Shown piece after piece: positions 1 to 7,696 of a stretch of DNA of 7,696 nucleotides. Under the pieces are notes generated by a model, which saw nothing but the letters and a program-made list of their open reading frames with translations, made no database searches and was not told the DNA's origin. Made by a program: the position numbers and the translations under genes. The DNA comes from Eggerthellaceae bacterium. Lineage in GTDB: Bacteria > Actinomycetota > Coriobacteriia > Coriobacteriales > Eggerthellaceae. Positions within the stretch are counted from its first letter, which is position 1, and every line of letters begins with the position of its first letter. The stretch is taken from assembly GCA_003452695.1 (NCBI GenBank), contig DMNP01000365.1, positions 1 through 7,696 of the forward strand. Reading direction: 5' to 3'.

Positions 1-2
1 TC

Positions 3-3000
3 GACTTCGTCATCTACAACAGCGCGGTCTCGGCGGCGACGGTTGCCAAGGGCGGGGTGCTCTTTCCCGTGTACGACTCGGCGGGCTATATCTCCTATAC
101 GGCCGACGGGTCGGTGAAGACGCCGGTTTCGGCCATCGAGGGCGGGTTGGCAGGGCTGAACGCCGAAATCCGCGACTGGTGGCTGTACGACCGCAATCGC
201 GACCTCATCTCCGATAGCGCGGGCAATTCGTACTACACATCCGCCAGCGGTTCGAGCGTTGGGCGCGTGTACGGGGCCAATACGAGTTGCGTGAACCTGA
301 AGAGCGGGTCGCCTGCGGGCTACGTGGTGCAGGTCATGGCGCGCGAGGGCGCGTCGGCGGCCACGGGCAGTGCCATCGGGTACTACGTCATCGAGCCGGT
401 CAATCTGTACCGCGAATGCGCGTTCCACAGTGCCACGCTGAACGGGCAGGAGTGGTTGTGGGACCCGGTGAAGGCGAAGTTCTATACACTCGGCGGCGGT
501 GCGGGCGATGCAGGCAAGCGCGACTACGACGTGTCGGTGCCGTTCACAGGGCTTTCCCACGAGCCTTCCGTCAGCCTGTCGTACGGCGATTTCGCGCTCG
601 TGGAAGGCGTGCACTACCGCATGTCCTACGGCGATCCCGACCCCGAAAGCGGCGGCGTTGCAAGCTGCGCGGGCGCTCCCAACCGCAACGTTACGACCGT
701 GGAGGGCGCCGAGCGTGCCGGGTTCTCGGTGCTTCCGCAGAACACGAACAACATGAGCAACTTCATCGTGGCATACTTCGACATTACGCCGGCGGCCTTA
801 GAGGATTGCGAGGTTTCGCTCGCGTCGGACGAATGGGCCTACACGGGCAATGCGGTCGAGCCGCCCGTGACCGTTACCCTGAACGGGGTCGAGCTGCAGA
901 AGGACGTGGACTTTACGGTAACCTATGCCGACAACGTGGAGCGGGGCATGGCGTCGTGGAAGGTCGAACCGCTTGCCAATCTCGGCGGTGGCGAACTTTC
1001 CGAGGTGTCGGGCACGTTCAGGATTGTCGACGGCGAGGATCTGACCGCGGCGTTCACGCTGGACGCGATTGCCGACCAGCAGTTCAACTGGGGATACGAC
1101 GTGCACCCCGCGCTCACCTTCCGCAAGAACACGGGCAGTGGCAATCTAGGCGCGGCCGTGAACCTAGTGGAGGGCGTCGATTACACGGTCTCCTATTCCA
1201 CGAAGAGCATTACGAAGTGGCCGGACGGAAAGTACGCTCAGACCGCACCGTGCACCGTTACCGTGAACGGCGCCGGGCGCTATACCGGCGCGCTTTCCGC
1301 AACCTTCGACATCGTGCCCTACGATGCTGCGGCGAATGCGACTGGCCAGCTGCGCGCCTATGTACAGGACGTGAGCTACGGCATGTGGGGCAAGGCGCCC
1401 ACCGGCACGAAGGCCGATGCGGACGGCGCCGTCTATCCCACCCACGAGACGGCGACGGTGGGGCTGGAGTATCCGATCATGGCGGTGCAGGCTCGCCCGA
1501 TTATCGACTGGGCGGCCTACGAGAACGCCGTCGCGACCGGGTTCGATCCCGAGGAGTCGGGCTGCTACGGCACGGCGCTGAACATGACGACGAGCAACAA
1601 CAACGCCATCGGCGGCTTGGTGAACCGCTACCCGGGCCGCTATTACGATGCCGACGGCGTTGAGGTGAACGGCAACGGCGGCGTCTACACCGACGCGAGC
1701 GGCGCTATCATTGCCTATCCGCAGGTCGCCGAGCCGGGCACGATTTCAGCCAAGGTCGAGCTGCGCTGCGGCACGGGCGGGGTTCATGCCGGGGCGGTGG
1801 GCATGCTGGACTGCGGCACGTTCGAGTATGGCGCCGCGCTCGATCTTTCCAAGGTGACTTGGTCGGTTATGGGCGATTGCGTGTACGACGGCACCGAGAA
1901 GCACCCGGTCGTGGGCACGACGCAATCGGGAGCCGTGCTCGTGGAGAGCTCGGGTGCGGGCGGCTCGGACGGCGATTACGCCATAAGCTACAGTCAGGAC
2001 GACAATGCAGTGGACGCCGGCACGGTTCACTACACCGTGACGGCCGTCGAAGGGGAGGGCAAGCACTTCACGGGCACGTTCCAGGGTGCGTTCTCCATCC
2101 TTCCCGCGAGCCTGGCCGACGCCGACGACGTGCGGCTCGTTTACGACCAGGAGTACGTGGTCGAGGACGCGTCGGTTGGCGTGTGCCCCAAGCCGGAAGT
2201 CTTCAAGGGCCAGGCGCTGCTCGAGGAGGGCAAGGACTACACAATCGATTACACGAGCAACACGACGCAGGGAACCGGGATGTTTCTCGTGCGTGGCATG
2301 GGCAACTACACGGGCAGCGTGTCCGGCACGTTCGGCATCGTCGAGTCCGGGACCCTGAACAACGTCGTGGTTTCCGGCGTGGCGAGTGCCCCTTGGTCCG
2401 GCTTGCCCGTGAAATGCGAGCCGGTTCTGAAGGACGGCGACCGCGTCTTGGTCGAGGGTACCGACTACACGGTGGCGTATCTGCGCGACGGCAAGGCGAC
2501 AGAGGACTTCACCAGCTGCGGCACGATAACGGTGCACCTCGTGGGCGTAGGCGGGTACCGCGGCACGCGCGATGTGGACTACACCGTTGTCGGGCGCGAC
2601 TTCACCCTGGCGAAGGCCACGGCGGCGGGGGTTTTCTACACCGGCAAGGAGCAGTCGCCTGTGGTAACGGTCAGGTACGATGGCGAGGTGCTTTCGAGCG
2701 ACCTCTATACGGTAAGCCCGGTTGCAGCCACAGACGCCGGCACCTACCGGATAAGCGTCACGAGCGCAGGCGGACAGTACACGCCTGCATCGATTACCTG
2801 CGACTTCGTAATCTCGAAGGCCGTCAACGGGCTTGCAGCGACTACGAAGGACCCGGGCGCGGTCGCCTACAGCACCTCGGCGCGCACGGTTTCGAACCCG
2901 GTTTCGGCGACGGGGGCTCAGGGTGCGGTTACGTTTGCGAAGGCATCGGGCGATCCGCGGCTGAAGGTTGCCGCCAACGGCGCGATCACCGTGGCAGCCA

Positions 3001-3413
3001 AGACCCCGGCAGGCACCTACGAGCTCGGCGTGGCCACACGCGCGGCCGGAGATGCCAACCACAACGCTGCATCGGTCATTCGCACGGTGAGAATCGTCGT
3101 GGCCAAAGCCCCCAACACGCTGAAGGTCGCCGGCAAGACCGTCGCCGTGAAGGCCGTCAAGTTGAAGAAGTCTGCCCAGAAGCTGAAGGTCGCCAAGGTG
3201 CGCACCGTGAAGGAGAACATCTCGAAGGGCAAGATTACCTATAAGAAGGCGTCCGGAAACAAGAAGATCGCAGTCGCCAAGAGCGGCAAGATGACGCTGA
3301 AGAAGGGCCTGGCGAAGGGCGCCTACAAGGTGAAGGTGAAGGCAACCTCCAAGGCCACGGCCAACTACACCGCCAAGACCGTCGCTTTCACCGTGAAAGT
3401 GCGTGTGAGCTAG
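3..3413 (+). CDS. Large exported Ig-like repeat surface protein, C-terminal part (5' end outside window)
   Basis: The reading frame is open from the first full codon at position 3 to the TAG at 3411-3413, about 1136 residues. A GTG at 57 is in frame, but nothing marks it as a start and the frame continues upstream, so the N-terminus and any signal peptide are missing. The protein has many repeats of the pattern 'YTG..P.V.....L..G.DYTV.Y', then 'GnYtG...tF.I'. This pattern is typical of bacterial Ig-like modules in secreted proteins of Clostridia and Coriobacteria. Order: module A (132-407), Ig-like repeats (516-1325), module B region (1326-1847), Ig-like repeats (1848-2825), a cadherin/Ig-like domain (2826-3113) and a Lys-rich domain (3114-3410). 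There is no LPXTG, no C-terminal membrane helix and no visible enzyme motif. The likely role is a surface adhesin or stalk, but the ligand cannot be inferred. Codons are similar to the neighbours, with occasional TTA (798) and CTA (1146, 1164). Exported-protein assignment is by family resemblance. Confidence 0.85.
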   Translation, partial: DFVIYNSAVSAATVAKGGVLFPVYDSAGYISYTADGSVKTPVSAIEGGLAGLNAEIRDWWLYDRNRDLISDSAGNSYYTSASGSSVGRVYGANTSCVNLKSGSPAGYVVQVMAREGASAATGSAIGYYVIEPVNLYRECAFHSATLNGQEWLWDPVKAKFYTLGGGAGDAGKRDYDVSVPFTGLSHEPSVSLSYGDFALVEGVHYRMSYGDPDPESGGVASCAGAPNRNVTTVEGAERAGFSVLPQNTNNMSNFIVAYFDITPAALEDCEVSLASDEWAYTGNAVEPPVTVTLNGVELQKDVDFTVTYADNVERGMASWKVEPLANLGGGELSEVSGTFRIVDGEDLTAAFTLDAIADQQFNWGYDVHPALTFRKNTGSGNLGAAVNLVEGVDYTVSYSTKSITKWPDGKYAQTAPCTVTVNGAGRYTGALSATFDIVPYDAAANATGQLRAYVQDVSYGMWGKAPTGTKADADGAVYPTHETATVGLEYPIMAVQARPIIDWAAYENAVATGFDPEESGCYGTALNMTTSNNNAIGGLVNRYPGRYYDADGVEVNGNGGVYTDASGAIIAYPQVAEPGTISAKVELRCGTGGVHAGAVGMLDCGTFEYGAALDLSKVTWSVMGDCVYDGTEKHPVVGTTQSGAVLVESSGAGGSDGDYAISYSQDDNAVDAGTVHYTVTAVEGEGKHFTGTFQGAFSILPASLADADDVRLVYDQEYVVEDASVGVCPKPEVFKGQALLEEGKDYTIDYTSNTTQGTGMFLVRGMGNYTGSVSGTFGIVESGTLNNVVVSGVASAPWSGLPVKCEPVLKDGDRVLVEGTDYTVAYLRDGKATEDFTSCGTITVHLVGVGGYRGTRDVDYTVVGRDFTLAKATAAGVFYTGKEQSPVVTVRYDGEVLSSDLYTVSPVAATDAGTYRISVTSAGGQYTPASITCDFVISKAVNGLAATTKDPGAVAYSTSARTVSNPVSATGAQGAVTFAKASGDPRLKVAANGAITVAAKTPAGTYELGVATRAAGDANHNAASVIRTVRIVVAKAPNTLKVAGKTVAVKAVKLKKSAQKLKVAKVRTVKENISKGKITYKKASGNKKIAVAKSGKMTLKKGLAKGAYKVKVKATSKATANYTAKTVAFTVKVRVS
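132..407 (+). repeat. Module A: first copy of a possible non-Ig duplicated module
   Basis: This roughly 92-residue stretch contains 'AIEGGL', an Arg, a 'LYD' step, 'SYYT', then 'MAREG' with 'TGSAIGYYVIEP' near its end. The same order of landmarks recurs in the stretch at 1605-1847, suggesting an ancient internal duplication. It lacks the 'DYTV.Y' signature of the Ig-like repeats. I do not recognise its fold. Confidence 0.4.
516..1325 (+). repeat. First array of three degenerate Ig-like protein repeats
   Basis: Three successive domains of about 80-95 residues begin near 516, 792 and 1041. Each has an early strand ending in 'FTG', 'YTG' or 'WGYD', then a hydrophobic strand, then a 'VEGVHYRMSY', 'QKDVDFTVTY' or 'VEGVDYTVSY' signature. 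Each ends in a 'YFDIT', 'GTFRIV' or 'ATFDIV' strand. The third also shows the 'GAGRYTG' turn. Divergence is high, so these are old protein-level repeats, not recent DNA duplications. Borders are estimated by eye. Confidence 0.7.
1605..1847 (+). repeat. Module B: second copy of the possible duplicated module
   Basis: This roughly 81-residue stretch has 'AIGGL', then 'GRYYD', 'GVYT', and 'VELRCGTGG' with 'AGAVGMLDCGTFEYG'. It follows the order of landmarks in module A (132-407) and separates the two Ig-like arrays. The preceding segment 1326-1604 (with 'RPIIDWAAYENA') does not match the Ig repeats and may belong to the same module. Three of the thirteen Cys in the protein's visible part lie in 1326-1847. 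Confidence 0.4.
1848..2825 (+). repeat. Second array of four degenerate Ig-like protein repeats
   Basis: Domains begin near 1848, 2112, 2352 and 2601. Signatures include 'VYDG', 'YTG', 'EEGKDYTIDY', 'VEGTDYTVAY', 'GMGNYTG', 'GVGGYRG', and closing strands 'GAFSIL', 'GTFGIV', 'VDYTVV', 'CDFVIS'. The last repeat is the shortest and resembles MBG-type modules, with 'DAGTYRISV' before its final strand. Repeat borders are by eye. The fold assignment rests on the known family pattern, not on a profile search. Confidence 0.7.
2826..3113 (+). other. Penultimate cadherin/Ig-like domain of the surface protein
   Basis: This domain of about 96 residues has 'GAVTFAKASGDPRLKV', 'ANGAITVAAKTPAGTYELGV' and 'HNAASVIRTVRIVV'. 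These match the same successive strands of the following Lys-rich domain ('GKITYKKASGNKKIAV', 'SGKMTLKKGLAKGAYKVKV', 'ANYTAKTVAFTVKV'). The two are therefore tandem copies of one fold: this one near neutral, the next strongly basic. It contains no Cys. Confidence 0.6.
3114..3410 (+). other. Lys-rich basic C-terminal domain of the surface protein
   Basis: The last 99 residues hold 27 Lys, 2 Arg, only one Glu and no Asp by direct count. The rest of the protein is rich in Asp and Glu. Lys-rich terminal modules of this type ('YKKASGNKKI', 'KKGLAKGAYKVKV') are common at the end of large secreted proteins in Clostridia and Coriobacteria. With no sortase signal or membrane anchor, non-covalent binding to anionic wall polymers is a reasonable inference, but it is not shown by sequence alone. 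Confidence 0.65.
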
Positions 3414-3416
3414 ACG

Positions 3417-3430
3417 GCGCCGCACGGCGC
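3417..3430 (+). terminator. Weak GC-rich hairpin between convergent genes
   Basis: A 5-bp stem GCGCC/GGCGC with a GCAC loop begins three bases after the surface-protein stop codon. No T-run follows, so it is a poor intrinsic terminator. A second small hairpin (TTCG..CGAA, 3490-3500) lies close to the ligA stop on the other side. The 95-base gap shows nothing else, and termination here may depend on Rho. Confidence 0.25.
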
Positions 3431-3508
3431 GTTCGGCCCGCGTGGCGCGAGCGGTGCTGGCGGCGGGGAATTTGCAGGTGCGCGTGTAGTTCGCCGCGAA
3501 GGGACATG

Positions 3509-5629
<2,121 letters not shown>

Positions 5630-6907
5630 CTAGCCGGCAAGCTCGCGTACCAGGTCCACGATGGCGCGGTACGAGCGTCGCTGGTCGAACTGCTCTTCGG
5701 CCACGGCGCGCGCACGGGCGCCCATGGCTTGGCGCAGCTCGGAATCGGCCGCCAGCGCCAGGAGCACGTCGGCCAGGGCGTGCGCGTCTTCGGCCTGCAC
5801 GTTCAGCCCGAAGCCGTCGGCTTCCACCTTGGCGCGGAACTCGGGGCTCGACCCGGTGTTCACCAGCGGGATGCCCGCCGCCAGATAGTCGCCGATCTTG
5901 GTGACGATGCTCTGCGCGGCGCTTTTCACCAGCGAGTTCACCGTAATGTCGGATGCGCACAGATATGCCGCCATCAGGTCGTAGGGCGCATAGCCCACAA
6001 AATCGACCGGCGCGTTCGCTGCGCGCGCGTGCTCTTCCAGCTTGGCGCGGTCGGGGCCGTCGCCCAGAATCTTGCAGCGCAGCCGCCCGTCGGCGTTCGC
6101 GGCAATGCCCATGGCGTCGACGAGCGTTGCCAGGTCGTAGCTTGCGCCGAGTGTTCCCGCGTATGCCACCCAGAGCTGGCCTTCGGGCTTGTGCACCTCG
6201 CCTGCGCGTTGCGCGGCGCCCTGGTCGAAGGCGGCAAGCTGGTTTCCCACGTACACGGTGCGCTTGGCGTAAGGCGCGCTCCGATCGGCGGCGGGGCGGT
6301 CGGCGTATTCGTCGGACGTGCCCACGACGCCGGAAAGCAGCTGGTAGGTGCGCCGGGCATCGCGGGCGAACGGCGCGAAGGCCATATCGCTGAGAACCGG
6401 CACGTCCAGGGCCATGCGCATGGCCTCGGGCCACAGGTCGTTCACGTCGGCCACGTAGGGGATGCCGTGCTCGTGCGCCATCTCCGCGCACACGCGCGCC
6501 ATGTCGTTGGGGGGTATTTCGGAATAGATTAGGTCGTAGGCGCTTGGATTGTCCGCAAAGCGGCTTTTGAACAGCGCCTTCAAGTTGCGCGCGAAGATGC
6601 GGTGGCTGTTTATGCGCGCAAGGTCCAGGTTGCGCTTGTATCCCGGTTCGTACACGAAGCGTATGCGGTAGGGAAGGCCGCTGTAGCAATCGAGCGTGGT
6701 GTTGCGCTGGGTCTTGTCCCAGTGCTGGAAGGTGGAAGTGATCAGGTCCACCTCGAAGCCTTCGGCGGCCAGCATTTCCGCGATAACGCGGAAGCGCACG
6801 TATCCGCGCGTCTCGCCTTCCAGCTTCACGCCCTGCGTTACGACCGCCACGCGCAGCGGCCTGCTGGCGGTCGGGTGCTCGTCTTTGTAGGTATAGTAGC
6901 CTTGCAT
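5630..6907 (-). CDS. Glycosyltransferase family 4-type (GT-B fold), acceptor unknown
   Basis: A 425-residue cytoplasmic enzyme, predicted to transfer a sugar from a nucleotide-sugar donor onto a glycan or lipid carrier. Residues 18-26 'LRVAVVTQG' form the first Rossmann strand, followed by 'TRGYVRFRVIAEMLAAEGF' and 'VDLITSTF'. 'DVNDLWPEAM' (154-163) matches the 'RDLWPES'-type motif of WbuB-like GT4 enzymes. The C-terminal donor domain has 'VAYAGTLGASYDLATLVDAM' (247-266), 'KILGDGPDRAKLE' (279-291), and 'TKIGDYLAAGIPLVNTGSSP' (336-355), where many GT4 proteins have 'PSKIYEYLAAGKPV'. The classical E-x7-E first Glu is not evident. There is no signal peptide or membrane helix. The first gene of a probable two-gene unit with ligA (27-base gap), it has an apparently leaderless start at 6907. 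The next Met (45) would remove the first Rossmann strand, which supports the chosen start. Donor and acceptor cannot be read from the sequence; surface polysaccharide or teichoic-type glycan synthesis is a guess. Confidence 0.9.
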   Translation of the reverse strand: MQGYYTYKDEHPTASRPLRVAVVTQGVKLEGETRGYVRFRVIAEMLAAEGFEVDLITSTFQHWDKTQRNTTLDCYSGLPYRIRFVYEPGYKRNLDLARINSHRIFARNLKALFKSRFADNPSAYDLIYSEIPPNDMARVCAEMAHEHGIPYVADVNDLWPEAMRMALDVPVLSDMAFAPFARDARRTYQLLSGVVGTSDEYADRPAADRSAPYAKRTVYVGNQLAAFDQGAAQRAGEVHKPEGQLWVAYAGTLGASYDLATLVDAMGIAANADGRLRCKILGDGPDRAKLEEHARAANAPVDFVGYAPYDLMAAYLCASDITVNSLVKSAAQSIVTKIGDYLAAGIPLVNTGSSPEFRAKVEADGFGLNVQAEDAHALADVLLALAADSELRQAMGARARAVAEEQFDQRRSYRAIVDLVRELAG

Positions 6908-6913
6908 GGTTGA

Positions 6914-6922
6914 ATTATAGCA
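6914..6922 (-). promoter_or_regulatory. Extended -10 promoter giving a leaderless glycosyltransferase mRNA
   Basis: On the minus strand, TGC is followed directly by a perfect TATAAT (6919 to 6914), an extended -10 element (TGn-TATAAT). Six bases, TCAACC, separate it from the ATG at 6907, so the A of the ATG sits at the expected +1. There is no Shine-Dalgarno sequence and no recognisable -35, which an extended -10 does not need. It should drive the glycosyltransferase-ligA unit. Confidence 0.7.
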
Positions 6923-7026
6923 TCTACGTGTTCAGCCGCATGGGCGTGTGGCCAGTGTGCTACGCTCCAAAATCTATGCAACTCGACCAGAAGCATTGAA
7001 GATTTTGAAGCAACGCAGAATATCGG

Positions 7027-7052
7027 AAAAGGCATTCTTCCCGAAGAATGCC
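7027..7052 (-). promoter_or_regulatory. Perfect 10+2+10 palindrome: candidate operator, or minus-strand terminator
   Basis: GGCATTCTTC (7031-7040) and GAAGAATGCC (7043-7052) are exact inverted copies with two bases between, ending 21 bases before the ATG at 7074. Read on the minus strand, the hairpin is followed at once by TTTTCC (7030-7025), the shape of an intrinsic terminator for transcripts entering from the right. Read as DNA, it lies beside TATATT at 7054-7059, so it could be an operator for the rightward gene. The sequence cannot separate the two roles. Confidence 0.6.
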
Positions 7053-7053
7053 G

Positions 7054-7059
7054 TATATT
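7054..7059 (+). promoter_or_regulatory. Possible -10 for the rightward surface gene
   Basis: TATATT matches TATAAT at five of six positions. Its predicted +1 near 7066 would leave a leader of only about eight bases, and no -35 is visible because the palindrome fills that place. An alternative is TTGAAG (6996-7001) with a weak GAATAT (7018-7023) 16 bases on, which would place the palindrome at the 5' end of the transcript. Neither is convincing alone. Confidence 0.3.
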
Positions 7060-7064
7060 GCGAT

Positions 7065-7068
7065 GGGG
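7065..7068 (+). promoter_or_regulatory. Weak ribosome binding site deciding the start at 7074
   Basis: GGGG ends five bases before the ATG at 7074 and 14 bases before the next in-frame ATG at 7083. The spacing favours 7074 as the start, although the Shine-Dalgarno match is short. Confidence 0.4.
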
Positions 7069-7073
7069 TAATT

Positions 7074-7696
7074 ATGACGTGCATGCACAAAGTATCTACA
7101 TGGATAGCAGGCGTGGCGATTGCATCCGCATGTGCTTTCGGCGTTCCCGCGGCGGCCTTCGCGGCGGCCCCGAACGCCGCTGAAAACGGGGCTGGCGCCA
7201 CCCGGGTGGAGACGCCCGCCGCAAGCACCGCAGGTGTCGCGAGCACTGCGGGTGGCCCGACGGCGCAAGCAGGAAACGCAGCTGCCTCGGGCAAGGCGGG
7301 CGCATCTGCAACTGCGGGCGCCGCGGCCCCGAAGGGCGCACAGGGCGGGCAGGCGCCGGCTGGCGCAACCCCCGCCGGCACCGACGATTCCGCTGCCGGC
7401 GGCGCCCAGGGCGCTGGCGCTGCAGGCACCGCAGGCTCTGCAGACGCCGACCCGACGCAGGCGACCGGCTCGACGCCCGTTGCCGGTAAACCGGCAGCCG
7501 ATTCCGCAGGTGCTGCGAGTGGCGCCAGCAAGGACGCGGGCGCATCCAACAGCGGCGCTGCGGCCGGCAAGTCCGTTCCCGCTGCTCCGGTTGGCGGCGA
7601 TTCCTCGAGCGATTTCGCGTCTTCGACCCCTGCCGCTTCGGATGCTGCGCCGGCCGCTGCCGCCGCGCGCGCCGCGAAGCCCGCGGCCGCAGCCGC
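7074..7696 (+). CDS. Exported protein with signal peptide and Ala/Gly-rich stalk, N-terminal part (3' end outside window)
   Basis: The frame is open from the ATG at 7074 to the right edge, 207 full codons plus two bases, with no stop. Residues 1-6 (MTCMHK) form a short n-region. Residues 7-27 are hydrophobic and small, and 'AAAFA' at 26-30 fits signal peptidase I cleavage after Ala30. From there to the edge the protein is almost all Ala, Gly, Ser, Thr and Pro with scattered Lys, Asp, Glu and Gln. It has no predicted fold, as expected of a disordered wall-spanning or surface linker. No functional domain is reached in the window. The ATG at 7083 is a possible alternative start that would keep the signal peptide. 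By analogy with the left-edge gene it may be the start of another large repeat protein, but this is inference. Skewed codons in the repeats simply reflect GCN/GGN-rich composition. Confidence 0.8.
   Translation, partial: MTCMHKVSTWIAGVAIASACAFGVPAAAFAAAPNAAENGAGATRVETPAASTAGVASTAGGPTAQAGNAAASGKAGASATAGAAAPKGAQGGQAPAGATPAGTDDSAAGGAQGAGAAGTAGSADADPTQATGSTPVAGKPAADSAGAASGASKDAGASNSGAAAGKSVPAAPVGGDSSSDFASSTPAASDAAPAAAAARAAKPAAAA

Noticed and set aside
57..59. GTG at 57 as the start of the surface protein.
   Set aside because: The frame is open to position 3 with protein of the same character, there is no Shine-Dalgarno site of note, and no signal peptide follows. The gene starts outside the window.
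3063..3400. Possible DNA-level tandem repeat from many AAG-rich codons.
   Set aside because: The sequence is not periodic. The AAG runs reflect Lys codons in the basic domain.
7074..7136. Lipoprotein signal in the second exported protein, with Cys20 in 'IASAC'.
   Set aside because: Position -3 is Ala instead of Leu/Val/Ile, and a good signal peptidase I site ('AFA') follows. A type I signal peptide is more likely.
6974..7570. Ala/Pro-rich frame on the - strand opposite the right-edge gene.
   Set aside because: It is a complement of low-complexity GC-rich sequence, runs through the palindrome and regulatory region, and has no domain. The + strand frame has a real signal peptide and start.

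Overview
This is a GC-rich stretch with G or C at most third codon positions. It reads as chromosomal DNA of a high-GC Gram-positive bacterium. My best guess is an actinobacterium of the Coriobacteriia/Eggerthellaceae type. The grounds are three: a LigA with actinobacterial-type features (Phe at the E. coli Tyr35 position, an insertion in the helix-hairpin-helix region), a large exported protein built of Ig-like repeats ending in a Lys-rich module, and a leaderless promoter. No rRNA or marker protein pins the genus, so this placement is inference.

Layout. (1) Positions 3-3413, + strand: the C-terminal part of a very large surface or secreted protein. Its frame is open through the left edge, so the N-terminus and signal peptide lie outside. 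It carries at least seven degenerate Ig-like repeats, a distinct module that seems to occur twice, a cadherin/Ig-like domain, and a strongly basic Lys-rich C-terminus with no sortase motif. (2) Positions 3414-3508: a 95-base convergent gap with only a weak GC-rich hairpin. (3) Positions 3509-5602, - strand: full-length NAD-dependent DNA ligase, ligA. (4) Positions 5630-6907, - strand: a GT4-type glycosyltransferase, 27 bases upstream of ligA and probably co-transcribed with it. (5) Positions 6908-7073: a divergent regulatory region. It holds a perfect extended -10 promoter placed so that the glycosyltransferase mRNA should begin at the A of its ATG (leaderless), and a perfect 10+2+10 palindrome next to the start of the rightward gene. 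(6) Positions 7074-7696, + strand: the N-terminus of a second exported protein, with a clear signal peptide followed by an Ala/Gly/Ser/Thr/Pro-rich disordered stalk that runs off the right edge.

How it fits together. Two exported, probably cell-surface proteins flank a short leftward transcription unit made of a sugar transferase and the housekeeping ligase. The glycosyltransferase may serve surface glycan assembly, but nothing in the window names its substrate. I see no defence system, CRISPR array, insertion sequence, tRNA or rRNA. The most interesting points are the leaderless promoter, the palindrome/terminator in the divergent region, and the modular duplication inside the large surface protein. 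No stretch longer than 300 bases lacks a gene.
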